From AWTP1-18 sp036518635 (GTDB lineage: Bacteria > Pseudomonadota > Gammaproteobacteria > Burkholderiales > Rhodocyclaceae): a stretch of 7,375 nt of DNA. The stretch lies in NCBI GenBank assembly GCA_036518635.1, contig DATDMT010000128.1:1-7375 (forward strand), read 5' to 3'. Shown piece after piece: positions 1-6,103 of the stretch (the first letter of the stretch is position 1; every line of letters starts with the position of its first letter). The translations under genes and the position numbers were made by a program. The notes below the pieces were generated by a model, which did not search any database, was not told the origin of the DNA, and saw only the letters and a program-made list of their open reading frames with translations.

Positions 1-87
1 ATCCGCTGCGAAGGCCGCGGCGCCAGCCGCCGCATCGCCGAACAGGAAGCCGCCCGCCACGCCCTGCAACAGGCCACCAAATCATGA
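1..87 (+). CDS. rnc: Ribonuclease III, C-terminal end (partial)
   Basis: Only the last 28 codons and the TGA stop lie in the window; frame 1 is open from the first base. The visible residues include GRGASRRIAEQEAA, which matches the last helix of the double-stranded RNA binding domain of RNase III, where a G-x-G-x-S-(K/R)-(K/R)-x-A-E-Q-x-A-A pattern is typical. RNase III cuts double-stranded RNA, including the rRNA precursor. The stop overlaps the start of era by an ATGA junction, the usual rnc-era arrangement in proteobacteria, which supports the assignment beyond the short sequence. The catalytic domain is outside the window and cannot be judged. Confidence 0.85.
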   Translation: MRCEGRGASRRIAEQEAARHALQQATKS

Positions 88-965
88 GTTTTCACACCGG
101 ATTCCTCGCCGTCGTCGGCCGCCCCAATGTCGGCAAGTCCACTCTGACCAATCGGGTGGTCGGCGCCAAGGTCTGCATCACCTCGAAGAAGGCCCAGACC
201 ACCCGCCACCGCATCCACGCGATCCTGACCACGGATGAATACCAGTTCATCTTCGTGGACACCCCGGGCTTCCAGACCCAGCACAAGAACGCCCTGAACC
301 GGCTGATGAACCGCAGCGTGACCCAGACCCTGGCCGACGTGGACGTGGTGCTGTTCGTCATCGAAGCGGGCCGCTGGGGGCCCGGCGAGCGCGACATCGT
401 CAAGCTGCTGCCCACCGACCGGCCGGTGCTGCTGGTGATCAACAAGGTGGACCGGATGAAGGACAAGGCCCAACTGCTGCCCTTCATCCAGACCGTGGTG
501 GCCGAATACGCCTTCACCGAAGTGCTGCCCCTCAGCGCCGAGAAGGGCGACGGCGTGGACGGCCTGCTGAAGGCCGTCGCCAAGTACCTGCCCGAGGCTG
601 AGCCGATGTTCGGCCCGGACGACATCACCGACCGCTCCGAGCGCTTCCTCGCCGCCGAGCTGATCCGCGAAAAGCTGTTCCGTAACCTGGGCGAGGAACT
701 GCCCTACGGCATCGCCGTGGAAATCGAGAAGTTCGAGCAGGAAGGCGAGCTGCGCCGCATCCATGCCGCCGTGATCGTGGACAAGGCGGCCCACAAGGGC
801 ATCGTCATCGGCAAAGACGGCGAGCGCCTGAAGCGCGTTTCGACGGACGCCCGCAAGGACATGGAAAATCTCTTCGGCGGCAAGGTCTGGCTGGAGACCT
901 GGGTCAAAGTCAAGAGCGGCTGGGCCGACGACGAACGGGCCTTGAAGACCCTGGGCTACGACTAA
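84..965 (+). CDS. era: GTPase Era, 30S ribosome assembly factor
   Basis: Era is an essential GTPase that binds the 3' end of 16S rRNA and helps mature the 30S subunit. The 293 residues match the usual family length of about 300. All GTPase motifs are visible: the P-loop GRPNVGKST (residues 12-20), the switch region with TTRHR (39-43), DTPG (59-62), NKVD (120-123) and SAEKG (151-155). The C-terminal part is a KH RNA-binding domain with GIVIGKDGERLK (239-250) as the GxxG loop region. The ATG overlaps the rnc stop (ATGA) and only a weak CAGG lies upstream, so translation is probably coupled to rnc. No key residue is missing. The start agrees with the family N-terminus, in which a short lead precedes the P-loop. 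Confidence 0.97.
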   Translation: MSFHTGFLAVVGRPNVGKSTLTNRVVGAKVCITSKKAQTTRHRIHAILTTDEYQFIFVDTPGFQTQHKNALNRLMNRSVTQTLADVDVVLFVIEAGRWGPGERDIVKLLPTDRPVLLVINKVDRMKDKAQLLPFIQTVVAEYAFTEVLPLSAEKGDGVDGLLKAVAKYLPEAEPMFGPDDITDRSERFLAAELIREKLFRNLGEELPYGIAVEIEKFEQEGELRRIHAAVIVDKAAHKGIVIGKDGERLKRVSTDARKDMENLFGGKVWLETWVKVKSGWADDERALKTLGYD

Positions 966-980
966 GCCTTTCCCGGCGTC

Positions 981-1697
981 ATGGCCCACAAGCAGCGCGT
1001 CGACGGCCAGCCGGCCTTCCTGCTTCACAGCTGGCCCTACTCTGAGACCAGCCTGATCCTTGACGTATTCAGCCGCGACCACGGCCGCGTCGCGATGCTC
1101 GCCCGCGGTGCGCGGCGCCCCCGCTCCGCCCTGCGCGGCGTGCTGATCGGCTTCCAGCGCCTGGAGTTGGGCTGGTTCGGCGGCGGCGAGGTGAAGACCC
1201 TGGCCAAGGCCGAATGGATCGGCGGCATCCCGCTGCTGCAGAGCCGCTGTCTGATGCTGGGCTATTACCTGAATGAATTGCTGATCAAGCTACTGCCGCG
1301 GGAAGACGCCCACACCGCGCTGTTCGACGCCTATGCCGATGCTCTGGCAGCCCTCGCCACGGGCAGCGCCGATGCCCCGGAACTGCGCCGCTTCGAACAA
1401 TCCCTTCTGCGCGAAATCGGCTACGGCCTGACCCTGGACCAGGATGCAGAAGGCCTGCCAATAAGGCCCGAGGGCCGCTACCTGTTCCTCGTCGAGCGCG
1501 GTCCAGTGGAAGCCCGCGGCGACGAAGGTGTGCCGCCCATCGACGGCAAGACCCTGCTCGACATGGCCGCCGACGATTACAGCGATCCGCGTACCCTGAG
1601 CCAGAGCAAGGCCTTGATGCGGCAACTGATCGCCCACCACCTGAACGGCCAGGCCCTGCAGTCGCGGCGGGTGTTCATCGAACTGCAGGATCTATGA
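981..1697 (+). CDS. recO: DNA repair protein RecO
   Basis: RecO works with RecF and RecR to load RecA onto SSB-coated single-stranded DNA in gap repair. The 238 residues fit the family. The N-terminal OB fold is recognisable from AFLLHSWPYSETSLILDVFSRDHG (residues 12-35) followed by VAMLARGARRPRS (37-49). The helical C-terminal part has the family pattern C-x3-YYLNELL-x-LLPRED (90-109), then RFEQSLLREIGYGL (137-150). Zinc-binding cysteine pairs found in some RecO proteins are absent, which is common in this group. The gene starts 15 bases after the era stop with no clear Shine-Dalgarno sequence, so it probably depends on readthrough of ribosomes from era. Position between era and pdxJ is typical for betaproteobacteria. 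Confidence 0.93.
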   Translation: MAHKQRVDGQPAFLLHSWPYSETSLILDVFSRDHGRVAMLARGARRPRSALRGVLIGFQRLELGWFGGGEVKTLAKAEWIGGIPLLQSRCLMLGYYLNELLIKLLPREDAHTALFDAYADALAALATGSADAPELRRFEQSLLREIGYGLTLDQDAEGLPIRPEGRYLFLVERGPVEARGDEGVPPIDGKTLLDMAADDYSDPRTLSQSKALMRQLIAHHLNGQALQSRRVFIELQDL

Positions 1698-1732
1698 CAG
1701 GGCGTAAACTCTGCCCGGCAACCATCGCACTC

Positions 1733-1738
1733 AAGGAA
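1733..1738 (+). promoter_or_regulatory. Ribosome binding site of pdxJ
   Basis: AAGGAA lies 5 bases before the pdxJ ATG. It is the only clear Shine-Dalgarno sequence in the left operon, and it fixes the pdxJ start. pdxJ also has the longest upstream gap of the operon (46 bases), so it can be translated independently. I see no convincing promoter in that gap. Confidence 0.6.
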
Positions 1739-1743
1739 CTCCC

Positions 1744-2499
1744 ATGATCGAACTCGGCGTCAACATCGACCACGTCGCCACCCTGCGCCAGGCCCGCCGC
1801 ACCTGGGAGCCCGATCCCGTCTGGGCCGCGGCCGAGGCCCATCTGGGCGGCGCCGATGGCATCACCGTGCATCTGCGGGAAGACCGCCGCCATATCCAGG
1901 ACGAGGACGTGCGCCGCCTGCGGGAAACCACCCAGATCAAGCTGAACCTGGAAATGGCCGCCACCGACGAGATGGTTGCCATCGCCTGCCAGATCCGCCC
2001 CCAGATGGCGATGCTGGTGCCGGAGGGCCGCCACGAGGTGACCACCGAAGGCGGCCTGGACGTCGCCGGCCAGGAACCCCGGCTGCGGGAGGTGATCGCC
2101 CGGCTGAAGGACCACGGCATCGTCACCAGCGTCTTCATCGATGCCGAGTTGCCCCAGGTGGACGCCGCCGCCCGCATCGGCGCCCAGGTCTGCGAAATCC
2201 ACACCGGCCCCTACGCCCACGCATTCCATTCCAATCTGCGCGACGAGGAATGCCCCGCGGTGCTGGCCGAGCTGGGCAAGATCCGCCGCGCCGGCACGCA
2301 GATTCGCCAGCTCGGCATGCGCTTCAACGCCGGCCACGCTCTCAACTACTACAACGTCCAGCCGGTGGCGCGGCTGCCGGGTATCCGCGAGCTGCACATC
2401 GGCCACTCCATCGTCAGCCGCTCGGTGCTGACCGGCATGCGCGAAGCGGTGCGAGAGATGAAGCGCTTGATGGCCGAAGCGGCGATGCAGCGGGACTGA
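1744..2499 (+). CDS. pdxJ: Pyridoxine 5'-phosphate synthase PdxJ
   Basis: PdxJ joins 3-amino-1-hydroxyacetone 1-phosphate and 1-deoxy-D-xylulose 5-phosphate to form pyridoxine 5'-phosphate, the ring-closing step of DXP-dependent vitamin B6 synthesis. The 251 residues form a TIM barrel of normal length. Signature stretches are LGVNIDHVATLRQAR (4-18), GITVHLREDRRHI (39-51), NLEMA (68-72), EVTTEGGLDVAG (98-109), EIHTG (151-155) and FNAGHALNYYNV (194-205). The active-site residues known from the E. coli enzyme are present: His43, Glu70 and the NAGH histidine (His198 here). The C-terminal GHSIVSRSVLTGM segment is also conserved. The stop shares its last base with an ATG that opens a two-codon ORF leading into acpS. 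Confidence 0.97.
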   Translation: MIELGVNIDHVATLRQARRTWEPDPVWAAAEAHLGGADGITVHLREDRRHIQDEDVRRLRETTQIKLNLEMAATDEMVAIACQIRPQMAMLVPEGRHEVTTEGGLDVAGQEPRLREVIARLKDHGIVTSVFIDAELPQVDAAARIGAQVCEIHTGPYAHAFHSNLRDEECPAVLAELGKIRRAGTQIRQLGMRFNAGHALNYYNVQPVARLPGIRELHIGHSIVSRSVLTGMREAVREMKRLMAEAAMQRD

Positions 2500-2503
2500 T
2501 GGC

Positions 2504-2881
2504 GTGATTCACGGTGTCGGGATCGATCTGGTCGAAATCGCGCGCTTGGCCAGGATGCTGGAGCAGCACGGCGAGCGCGCCCTGGAAAAGCTCCTCGCCC
2601 CCGCCGAGCGCGCCGATTGCGCCGCCAGCGCCGACCCCGCCCGTTTCCTCGCCAAGCGCTTCGCCGCCAAGGAGGCCCTGGGCAAGGCCCTCGGCACCGG
2701 CATCCGTGCGCCGGTGTTGCTACCCGCCATCGCCATCGGCCATGACGCCCTGGGCAAGCCCGGCTTCCACTTGGCCGAGCCCCTGGCCGCCTGGGTCGCC
2801 GAGCGCGGCCTGACCCTCCACCTTTCCATCGCCGACGAGCGCGAGCACGCCATCGCCTACGTCATCGCCGAACGCCCATGA
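2504..2881 (+). CDS. acpS: Holo-[acyl carrier protein] synthase AcpS
   Basis: AcpS moves the 4'-phosphopantetheine group from coenzyme A to a serine of apo-acyl carrier protein, making it active for fatty acid synthesis. The 125 residues match the small trimeric AcpS type. Metal-binding residues are visible: Asp8 in GVGIDLVEI (4-12) and Glu57 in KRFAAKEALGKALGTG (51-66). The end SIADEREHAIAYVIAE corresponds to the last strand pair of the family. The start is GTG, since no in-frame ATG precedes the conserved GIDLVEI motif; a weak GGGA lies 8 bases upstream inside pdxJ. The gene begins 4 bases after the pdxJ stop and its own stop overlaps the nagZ start. The pdxJ-acpS pairing is widespread in proteobacteria. 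Confidence 0.96.
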   Translation: MIHGVGIDLVEIARLARMLEQHGERALEKLLAPAERADCAASADPARFLAKRFAAKEALGKALGTGIRAPVLLPAIAIGHDALGKPGFHLAEPLAAWVAERGLTLHLSIADEREHAIAYVIAERP

Positions 2882-3909
2882 CCACCCCTACCCTGCCCCT
2901 CGGCCCGCTGCTGATCGACATCGCCGGCACCACCCTGACCGAACTGGACCGCCAGCGCCTAAGCCATCCCCTGGTGGGCGGCCTGATCCTGTTCAGCCGC
3001 AACTACGAAAATCCGGAACAGCTCGGCGCCCTCTGCGCCGAAGTCCATGCCCTGCGCAGCCCGCCGCTGCCGATCACCATCGACCATGAGGGCGGCCGGG
3101 TGCAGCGTTGCCGCGCCGGCTTCACCACCCTACCGCCGATGCGCGCCCTCGGCCAGTGGTGGGACGAGGATGCGGCCGCCGCCGTCGAAGGCGCCCGCGC
3201 CATCGGTTACGTGCTGGCGGCGGAACTGCGTGCCCGCGGCGTCGATTTCTCCTTCACCCCGGTGCTGGACCTCGATTGGGGCCGCAGCACTGTGATCGGT
3301 ACGCGCGCTTTCCATGCCAATCCGCAGGTGGTCGCCACCCTGGCCAACGCCCTGGTAGCGGGCCTGCGCCAGGCAGGCATGGGTGCCTGCGGCAAACACT
3401 TCCCCGGCCACGGCTGGGTGGAGGCCGACTCCCATGTCGCCATTCCCACCGACGAGCGCCCCCTGGCGGCCTTGCAGACCGACATCACGCCCTTCCGCCA
3501 AGTCGAGCTGGATGCGGTAATGCCGGCCCATGTGATCTACCCTGCGGTGGACCACCGCCCGGCGGGCTTTTCGCCAGTATGGATCGCCAAGCTGCGCCAG
3601 GAGATCGGCTTCGACGGCCTGATCTTCAGCGACGACCTGTCGATGGAAGGCGCCTCGGTGGCCGGCGGCATCCTGGATCGGGTGGAAGCCGCCTGGAATG
3701 CCGGCTGCGACCTGCTGCTGGTCTGCAACGCGCCGGAATCGGTGGGCACAGTCCTCGACCAGTGGCGGCCGACGATAGCGCCAGCCCGCGCCTCCCGCGC
3801 CGAACGATTGTTGCCCACCCTCCCGGCCACCCCCTGGGCCATGCTGCAGGACGACCCGCTGTATCGCCAAGGTGTCGCCGCAGCAGCCAGCTTGGCGACA
3901 AAAGCCTGA
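2878..3909 (+). CDS. nagZ: Beta-N-acetylhexosaminidase NagZ
   Basis: NagZ is a cytoplasmic family GH3 enzyme that removes N-acetylglucosamine from anhydro-muropeptides during peptidoglycan recycling; its products influence AmpC beta-lactamase induction in bacteria that carry that system. The 343 residues form the single-domain barrel type. Motifs in order are GGLILFSRNY (34-43), ITIDHEGGRVQR (66-77), FTPVLDL (126-132), GKHFPGHG (172-179), the catalytic histidine in DSH (184-186), MPAHV (215-219) and the nucleophile region FSDDLSMEGA (250-259). The ATG overlaps the acpS stop (ATGA), which suggests coupled translation. This is the last gene of the housekeeping operon. Its reading frame, carried on downstream, meets three consecutive stops at 3952-3960. 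Confidence 0.96.
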   Translation: MTTPTLPLGPLLIDIAGTTLTELDRQRLSHPLVGGLILFSRNYENPEQLGALCAEVHALRSPPLPITIDHEGGRVQRCRAGFTTLPPMRALGQWWDEDAAAAVEGARAIGYVLAAELRARGVDFSFTPVLDLDWGRSTVIGTRAFHANPQVVATLANALVAGLRQAGMGACGKHFPGHGWVEADSHVAIPTDERPLAALQTDITPFRQVELDAVMPAHVIYPAVDHRPAGFSPVWIAKLRQEIGFDGLIFSDDLSMEGASVAGGILDRVEAAWNAGCDLLLVCNAPESVGTVLDQWRPTIAPARASRAERLLPTLPATPWAMLQDDPLYRQGVAAAASLATKA

Positions 3910-3946
3910 CAACTCGCCGCGGGAACGGATCAGGCCAGGGAAATAG

Positions 3947-3956
3947 CACTATAGTG
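3947..3956. repeat. Perfect 10-base palindrome CACTATAGTG
   Basis: CACTATAGTG reads the same on both strands and lies in the spacer between nagZ and the diguanylate cyclase. It contains TATAGT (3950-3955), which differs from the sigma70 -10 consensus at one base, but I see no matching -35 element about 17 bases upstream. It is too short to act as a terminator. It could be a half-size operator or part of a promoter; it could also be chance. Confidence 0.3.
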
Positions 3957-3963
3957 ATAGCGG

Positions 3964-4026
3964 ATGCTGATTTTCATCCCCGCTCGCTTCCAGAGGAGGT
4001 CGCGGCTCGGACAAAACCTGCGATGA
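3964..4026 (+). CDS. Possible 20-residue leader peptide ahead of the diguanylate cyclase
   Basis: A short ORF begins with ATG at 3964 (peptide starts MLIFIPARFQ) and ends with a TGA that overlaps the diguanylate cyclase ATG as ATGA. The peptide is hydrophobic at its start and then basic, with four arginines and an Arg-Arg pair encoded by tandem AGG AGG codons. Those two codons plus the next base form the Shine-Dalgarno-like AGGAGGT. No good ribosome binding site precedes the ATG itself. The arrangement suggests translational coupling, with a ribosome ending here and restarting on the cyclase gene. A chance ORF of this size is quite possible, and I recognise no family. Confidence 0.25.
   Translation: MLIFIPARFQRRSRLGQNLR
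3994..4000 (+). promoter_or_regulatory. Strong Shine-Dalgarno sequence at unusual distance from the start
   Basis: AGGAGGT is a full complement to the 16S rRNA tail, but the next usable start, ATG at 4023, is 22 bases further on. No ATG, GTG or TTG occurs in any frame at normal spacing. The spacer could form a small stem, CGCGG (4001-4005) with CCTGCG (4017-4022, one bulged T), which would bring the site next to the ATG. This is inferred from hand pairing only. Confidence 0.4.
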
Positions 4027-5441
4027 AGAACAGGAACGAAGCCCAACAGAATGCGGATTTGAACGACGAACTGGCGGCGGAGGTGGTGAACCTCAACCCC
4101 ATCCCTACCTTCGTCGTGGACGCCAATCATGTGGTGACCCATTGGAATGTCGCCTGTGAGCGGCTGACCGGCGTTCCGGCAAATGAGATCATCGGCACCC
4201 GCAATCAATGGCGCGCCTTCTACGCGACCGAACGCCCGGTATTGGCCGACATCATCCTCGACGGCGCCGAAGAAGCGGACGTGCAGCGCTTCTACGGCGG
4301 CAAATACCGCAAGTCCGACCTGATCGACAGCGCCTACGAGGCAGAGGATTTCTTCCCCAAATTCGGCCCGGGCGGGCGCTGGCTGTATTTCACCGCGGCG
4401 CCGCTGCACAACGCCGCGGGGGTGGTCATCGGCGCCGTCGAAACTCTGCAGGACGTCACCCTCCGCCGCTCGGCCGAAGCTGCCCTGAAACTGGAACGGG
4501 CGCGGATGGCATCGGTGCTCAACGGCAGTTCGGTCGCTACCTTCGTGATCGATCTGCAACACCGCGTCAGCTTTTGGAACCGGGCTTGCGAGGTGCTCAC
4601 TGGCCACCCCGCCGAGGAAATGATCGGCACCAGCGAACCCTGGCGCGCCTTCTACCCCGCCCATCGCCCAGTGATGGCCGATCTGGTGCTTGACGGCGCC
4701 CTCGCCGCGGACATGGAGCGCTACTACCACGGGCGTTTCCGCCCTTCACTGCATATTCCCGAGGCCGTGGAGGCGGAGGACTATTTCCCGCTGATGGGTG
4801 ACGGCGGCCGCTGGCTGTATTTCACCGCCGCTCCGCTGCGCGATGATCAGGGGCAGGTCATCGGCGCCATCGAGACCCTGCAGGATTTCACCGAACGCAA
4901 GAACGCCGAGATCGCGCTACAGAAGAGTGAAGAACGCTACCGTCAATTGAGTCTCACCGACGGCCTGACCCAACTCGGCAATTCGCGCAGTTGCTATGCC
5001 GACCTGGAGCGCGAACTGGCGCGCAGCCAGCGCTACAGCATCCCGCTGACCCTGCTGCTGCTGGATGCCGACCATTTCAAGCACTACAACGACACCTGGG
5101 GCCATCTCGAAGGCGACCACGCCCTGATCGCCCTGGCGGATACGATCCGCCACAACCTGCGCAAGACCGACAGCGCCTACCGCTACGGCGGCGAGGAGTT
5201 TGTCGTCCTGCTGCCCCAAACCGCCCTGGATCAAGCGCTGATCCTGGCCGAACGGATACGCAGCGACTACGCCGCGACCGGGCTGAGGCCAGCCGAAGGC
5301 CAAACCACCCATCTGACAGTCAGCATCGGCGCCGCCGAGCTGCGCCCCGGCGATACCGCCCGCAGCCTCTTAGCGCGGGCCGACGGCGGCACCTACCGGG
5401 CCAAGGCGCAAGGACGCAACTGCGTCGTGGCGGTGCGCTAG
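4023..5441 (+). CDS. PAS-PAS-GGDEF diguanylate cyclase
   Basis: This 472-residue protein should make cyclic di-GMP from two GTP. Residues about 21-150 and 165-294 are two PAS sensor modules with the same pattern: (P/A)TFV(V/I)D, HWN or FWN, ACExLTG, IGT, WRAFY, RPVxAD, AEDxFP, GGRWLYFTAAPL and the closing ETLQDxT. A helical linker (about 292-309) leads to the GGDEF domain. There the metal and substrate residues D348, D350, N356 and D357 (LLDADHFKHYND) are intact, as are GH(360-361), GD(364-365) and the signature GGEEF (389-393). R380-x-x-D383 is an intact inhibitory I-site, so product feedback is likely. No membrane segment or signal peptide is seen, so the protein is probably cytoplasmic. 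The PAS ligand is unknown. ATG 4023 was chosen because it stands just before the first PAS module; GTG 3954 in frame is an alternative. Upstream sequence in this frame overlaps nagZ and is not coding. Confidence 0.9.
   Translation: MKNRNEAQQNADLNDELAAEVVNLNPIPTFVVDANHVVTHWNVACERLTGVPANEIIGTRNQWRAFYATERPVLADIILDGAEEADVQRFYGGKYRKSDLIDSAYEAEDFFPKFGPGGRWLYFTAAPLHNAAGVVIGAVETLQDVTLRRSAEAALKLERARMASVLNGSSVATFVIDLQHRVSFWNRACEVLTGHPAEEMIGTSEPWRAFYPAHRPVMADLVLDGALAADMERYYHGRFRPSLHIPEAVEAEDYFPLMGDGGRWLYFTAAPLRDDQGQVIGAIETLQDFTERKNAEIALQKSEERYRQLSLTDGLTQLGNSRSCYADLERELARSQRYSIPLTLLLLDADHFKHYNDTWGHLEGDHALIALADTIRHNLRKTDSAYRYGGEEFVVLLPQTALDQALILAERIRSDYAATGLRPAEGQTTHLTVSIGAAELRPGDTARSLLARADGGTYRAKAQGRNCVVAVR
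4083..4904 (+). repeat. Internal tandem duplication of the PAS module
   Basis: Two copies, 4083-4472 and 4515-4904, encode PAS modules offset by exactly 144 codons (432 bases). Over 130 residues they align with no gap, and I count 76 identities by hand (about 58%). At the DNA level they share an exact 20-base run at 4377-4396 and 4809-4828. This indicates duplication inside the gene rather than recruitment of two unrelated PAS domains. Confidence 0.85.
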
Positions 5442-5458
5442 CTTCGGCAGCGGCAAAC

Positions 5459-5485
5459 AAAAAAGGCAGCCGAGGCTGCCTTTTT
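5459..5485. terminator. Bidirectional rho-independent terminator
   Basis: The stem GGCAGC (5465-5470) pairs with GCTGCC (5475-5480) around the tetraloop CGAG. It is flanked by six A on the left and five T on the right. It therefore has a U-tract in both directions and can end the diguanylate cyclase transcript on the + strand and the earP-efp transcript on the - strand. It lies 18 bases past the cyclase stop and 22 bases past the efp stop. Confidence 0.92.
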
Positions 5486-5506
5486 GCGAAGATGGAACAG
5501 CGCGCT

Positions 5507-6064
5507 TTACTTGACGCGGTTCTTGTACTCGTCGGTACGGGTGTCGATTTCGATCTTGTCGCCGATATCGACGAACAGGGGCACGGGCAGTTCGAAGCCG
5601 GTGCCGATCTTGGCGGGCTTCATCACCTTGCCGGAAGTGTCGCCCTTGACGGCGGGCTCGGTGTAGATCACTTCGCGCACCACGGTGGTCGGCAGATCGA
5701 CGGAGATGGCCTTGCCGTCGTAGAACACCACTTCGCAGGCCAGGCCGTCTTCCAGGTACTTGAGGGCGTCGGTCATGTTGTCGCCTTCGACTTCGTACTG
5801 GTTGTAGTCGGCGTCCATGAAGACGTAGAGCGGGTCGGCAAAGTAGGAGTAGCTCACTTCCTTGCGCTCGAGCTGAACCACTTCGAACTTGTCGTCGGCC
5901 TTGTAGACGGTCTCGGAGTTGGCGCCGGAGAGCAGGTTCTTGAACTTCATCTTCACAACCGCGGCGTTGCGGCCGGACTTGTTGTATTCAGTCTTTTGCA
6001 CGACGAGGGGATCGGCACCGACCATCACGACGTTGCCTGCGCGGAGTTCCATTGCGGTTTTCAT
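5507..6064 (-). CDS. efp: Translation elongation factor P, arginine type
   Basis: EF-P binds stalled ribosomes between the P and E sites and rescues translation of polyproline stretches. The 185 residues have the three-barrel tRNA-mimic layout: N-terminal domain to about residue 62, a middle OB domain with SYSYFADPLYVFMD, and a C-terminal OB domain ending in GDKIEIDTRTDEYKNRVK. The tip of the modification loop reads YNKSGRNAA with Arg32 where other bacteria have a lysine. In this subfamily Arg32 is rhamnosylated by EarP, encoded just upstream. ATG 6064 was chosen because MKTAMELRAGN is the family N-terminus; a TTG seven codons upstream is not supported. Spacing to earP is 39 bases, so the two are probably co-transcribed. 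The bidirectional hairpin lies just past the stop. Confidence 0.97.
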   Translation of the reverse strand: MKTAMELRAGNVVMVGADPLVVQKTEYNKSGRNAAVVKMKFKNLLSGANSETVYKADDKFEVVQLERKEVSYSYFADPLYVFMDADYNQYEVEGDNMTDALKYLEDGLACEVVFYDGKAISVDLPTTVVREVIYTEPAVKGDTSGKVMKPAKIGTGFELPVPLFVDIGDKIEIDTRTDEYKNRVK

Positions 6065-6103
6065 GGTGTTGCTGCCCTGGGCCAAAAAGTAAAGCCCGCG
6101 ATT

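Noticed and set aside
1698..1743. GGGC...GCCC pairing in the recO-pdxJ gap as a terminator or regulatory hairpin
   Set aside because: The stem is only four pairs with no T-tract, so it is not a supportable signal.
1675..2406. 243-codon open frame on the - strand opposite pdxJ
   Set aside because: It is fully antisense to a well-conserved gene, with repetitive Gly, Ala, Asp and His composition and no recognisable domain.
3108..4022. Open frame continuing 305 codons upstream of the diguanylate cyclase
   Set aside because: It lies in another frame of nagZ, is rich in Arg, Pro and Gly, and has no domain pattern. It is a high-GC by-product; the cyclase begins at 4023.
3954..4022. GTG at 3954 as the cyclase start, adding 23 residues
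   Set aside because: It has only a weak AGGG far upstream, and the added residues match nothing in the PAS family. It cannot be excluded, but ATG 4023 is simpler.
3930..4730. 266-codon open frame on the - strand opposite the PAS region
   Set aside because: It is a shadow of the cyclase gene; its apparent internal repeats mirror the PAS duplication on the other strand.
6065..6085. TTG start for efp seven codons upstream of ATG 6064
   Set aside because: EF-P proteins begin at MKTAMELR or equivalent, and placing position 1 there puts the modified arginine at 32 as known for the family.
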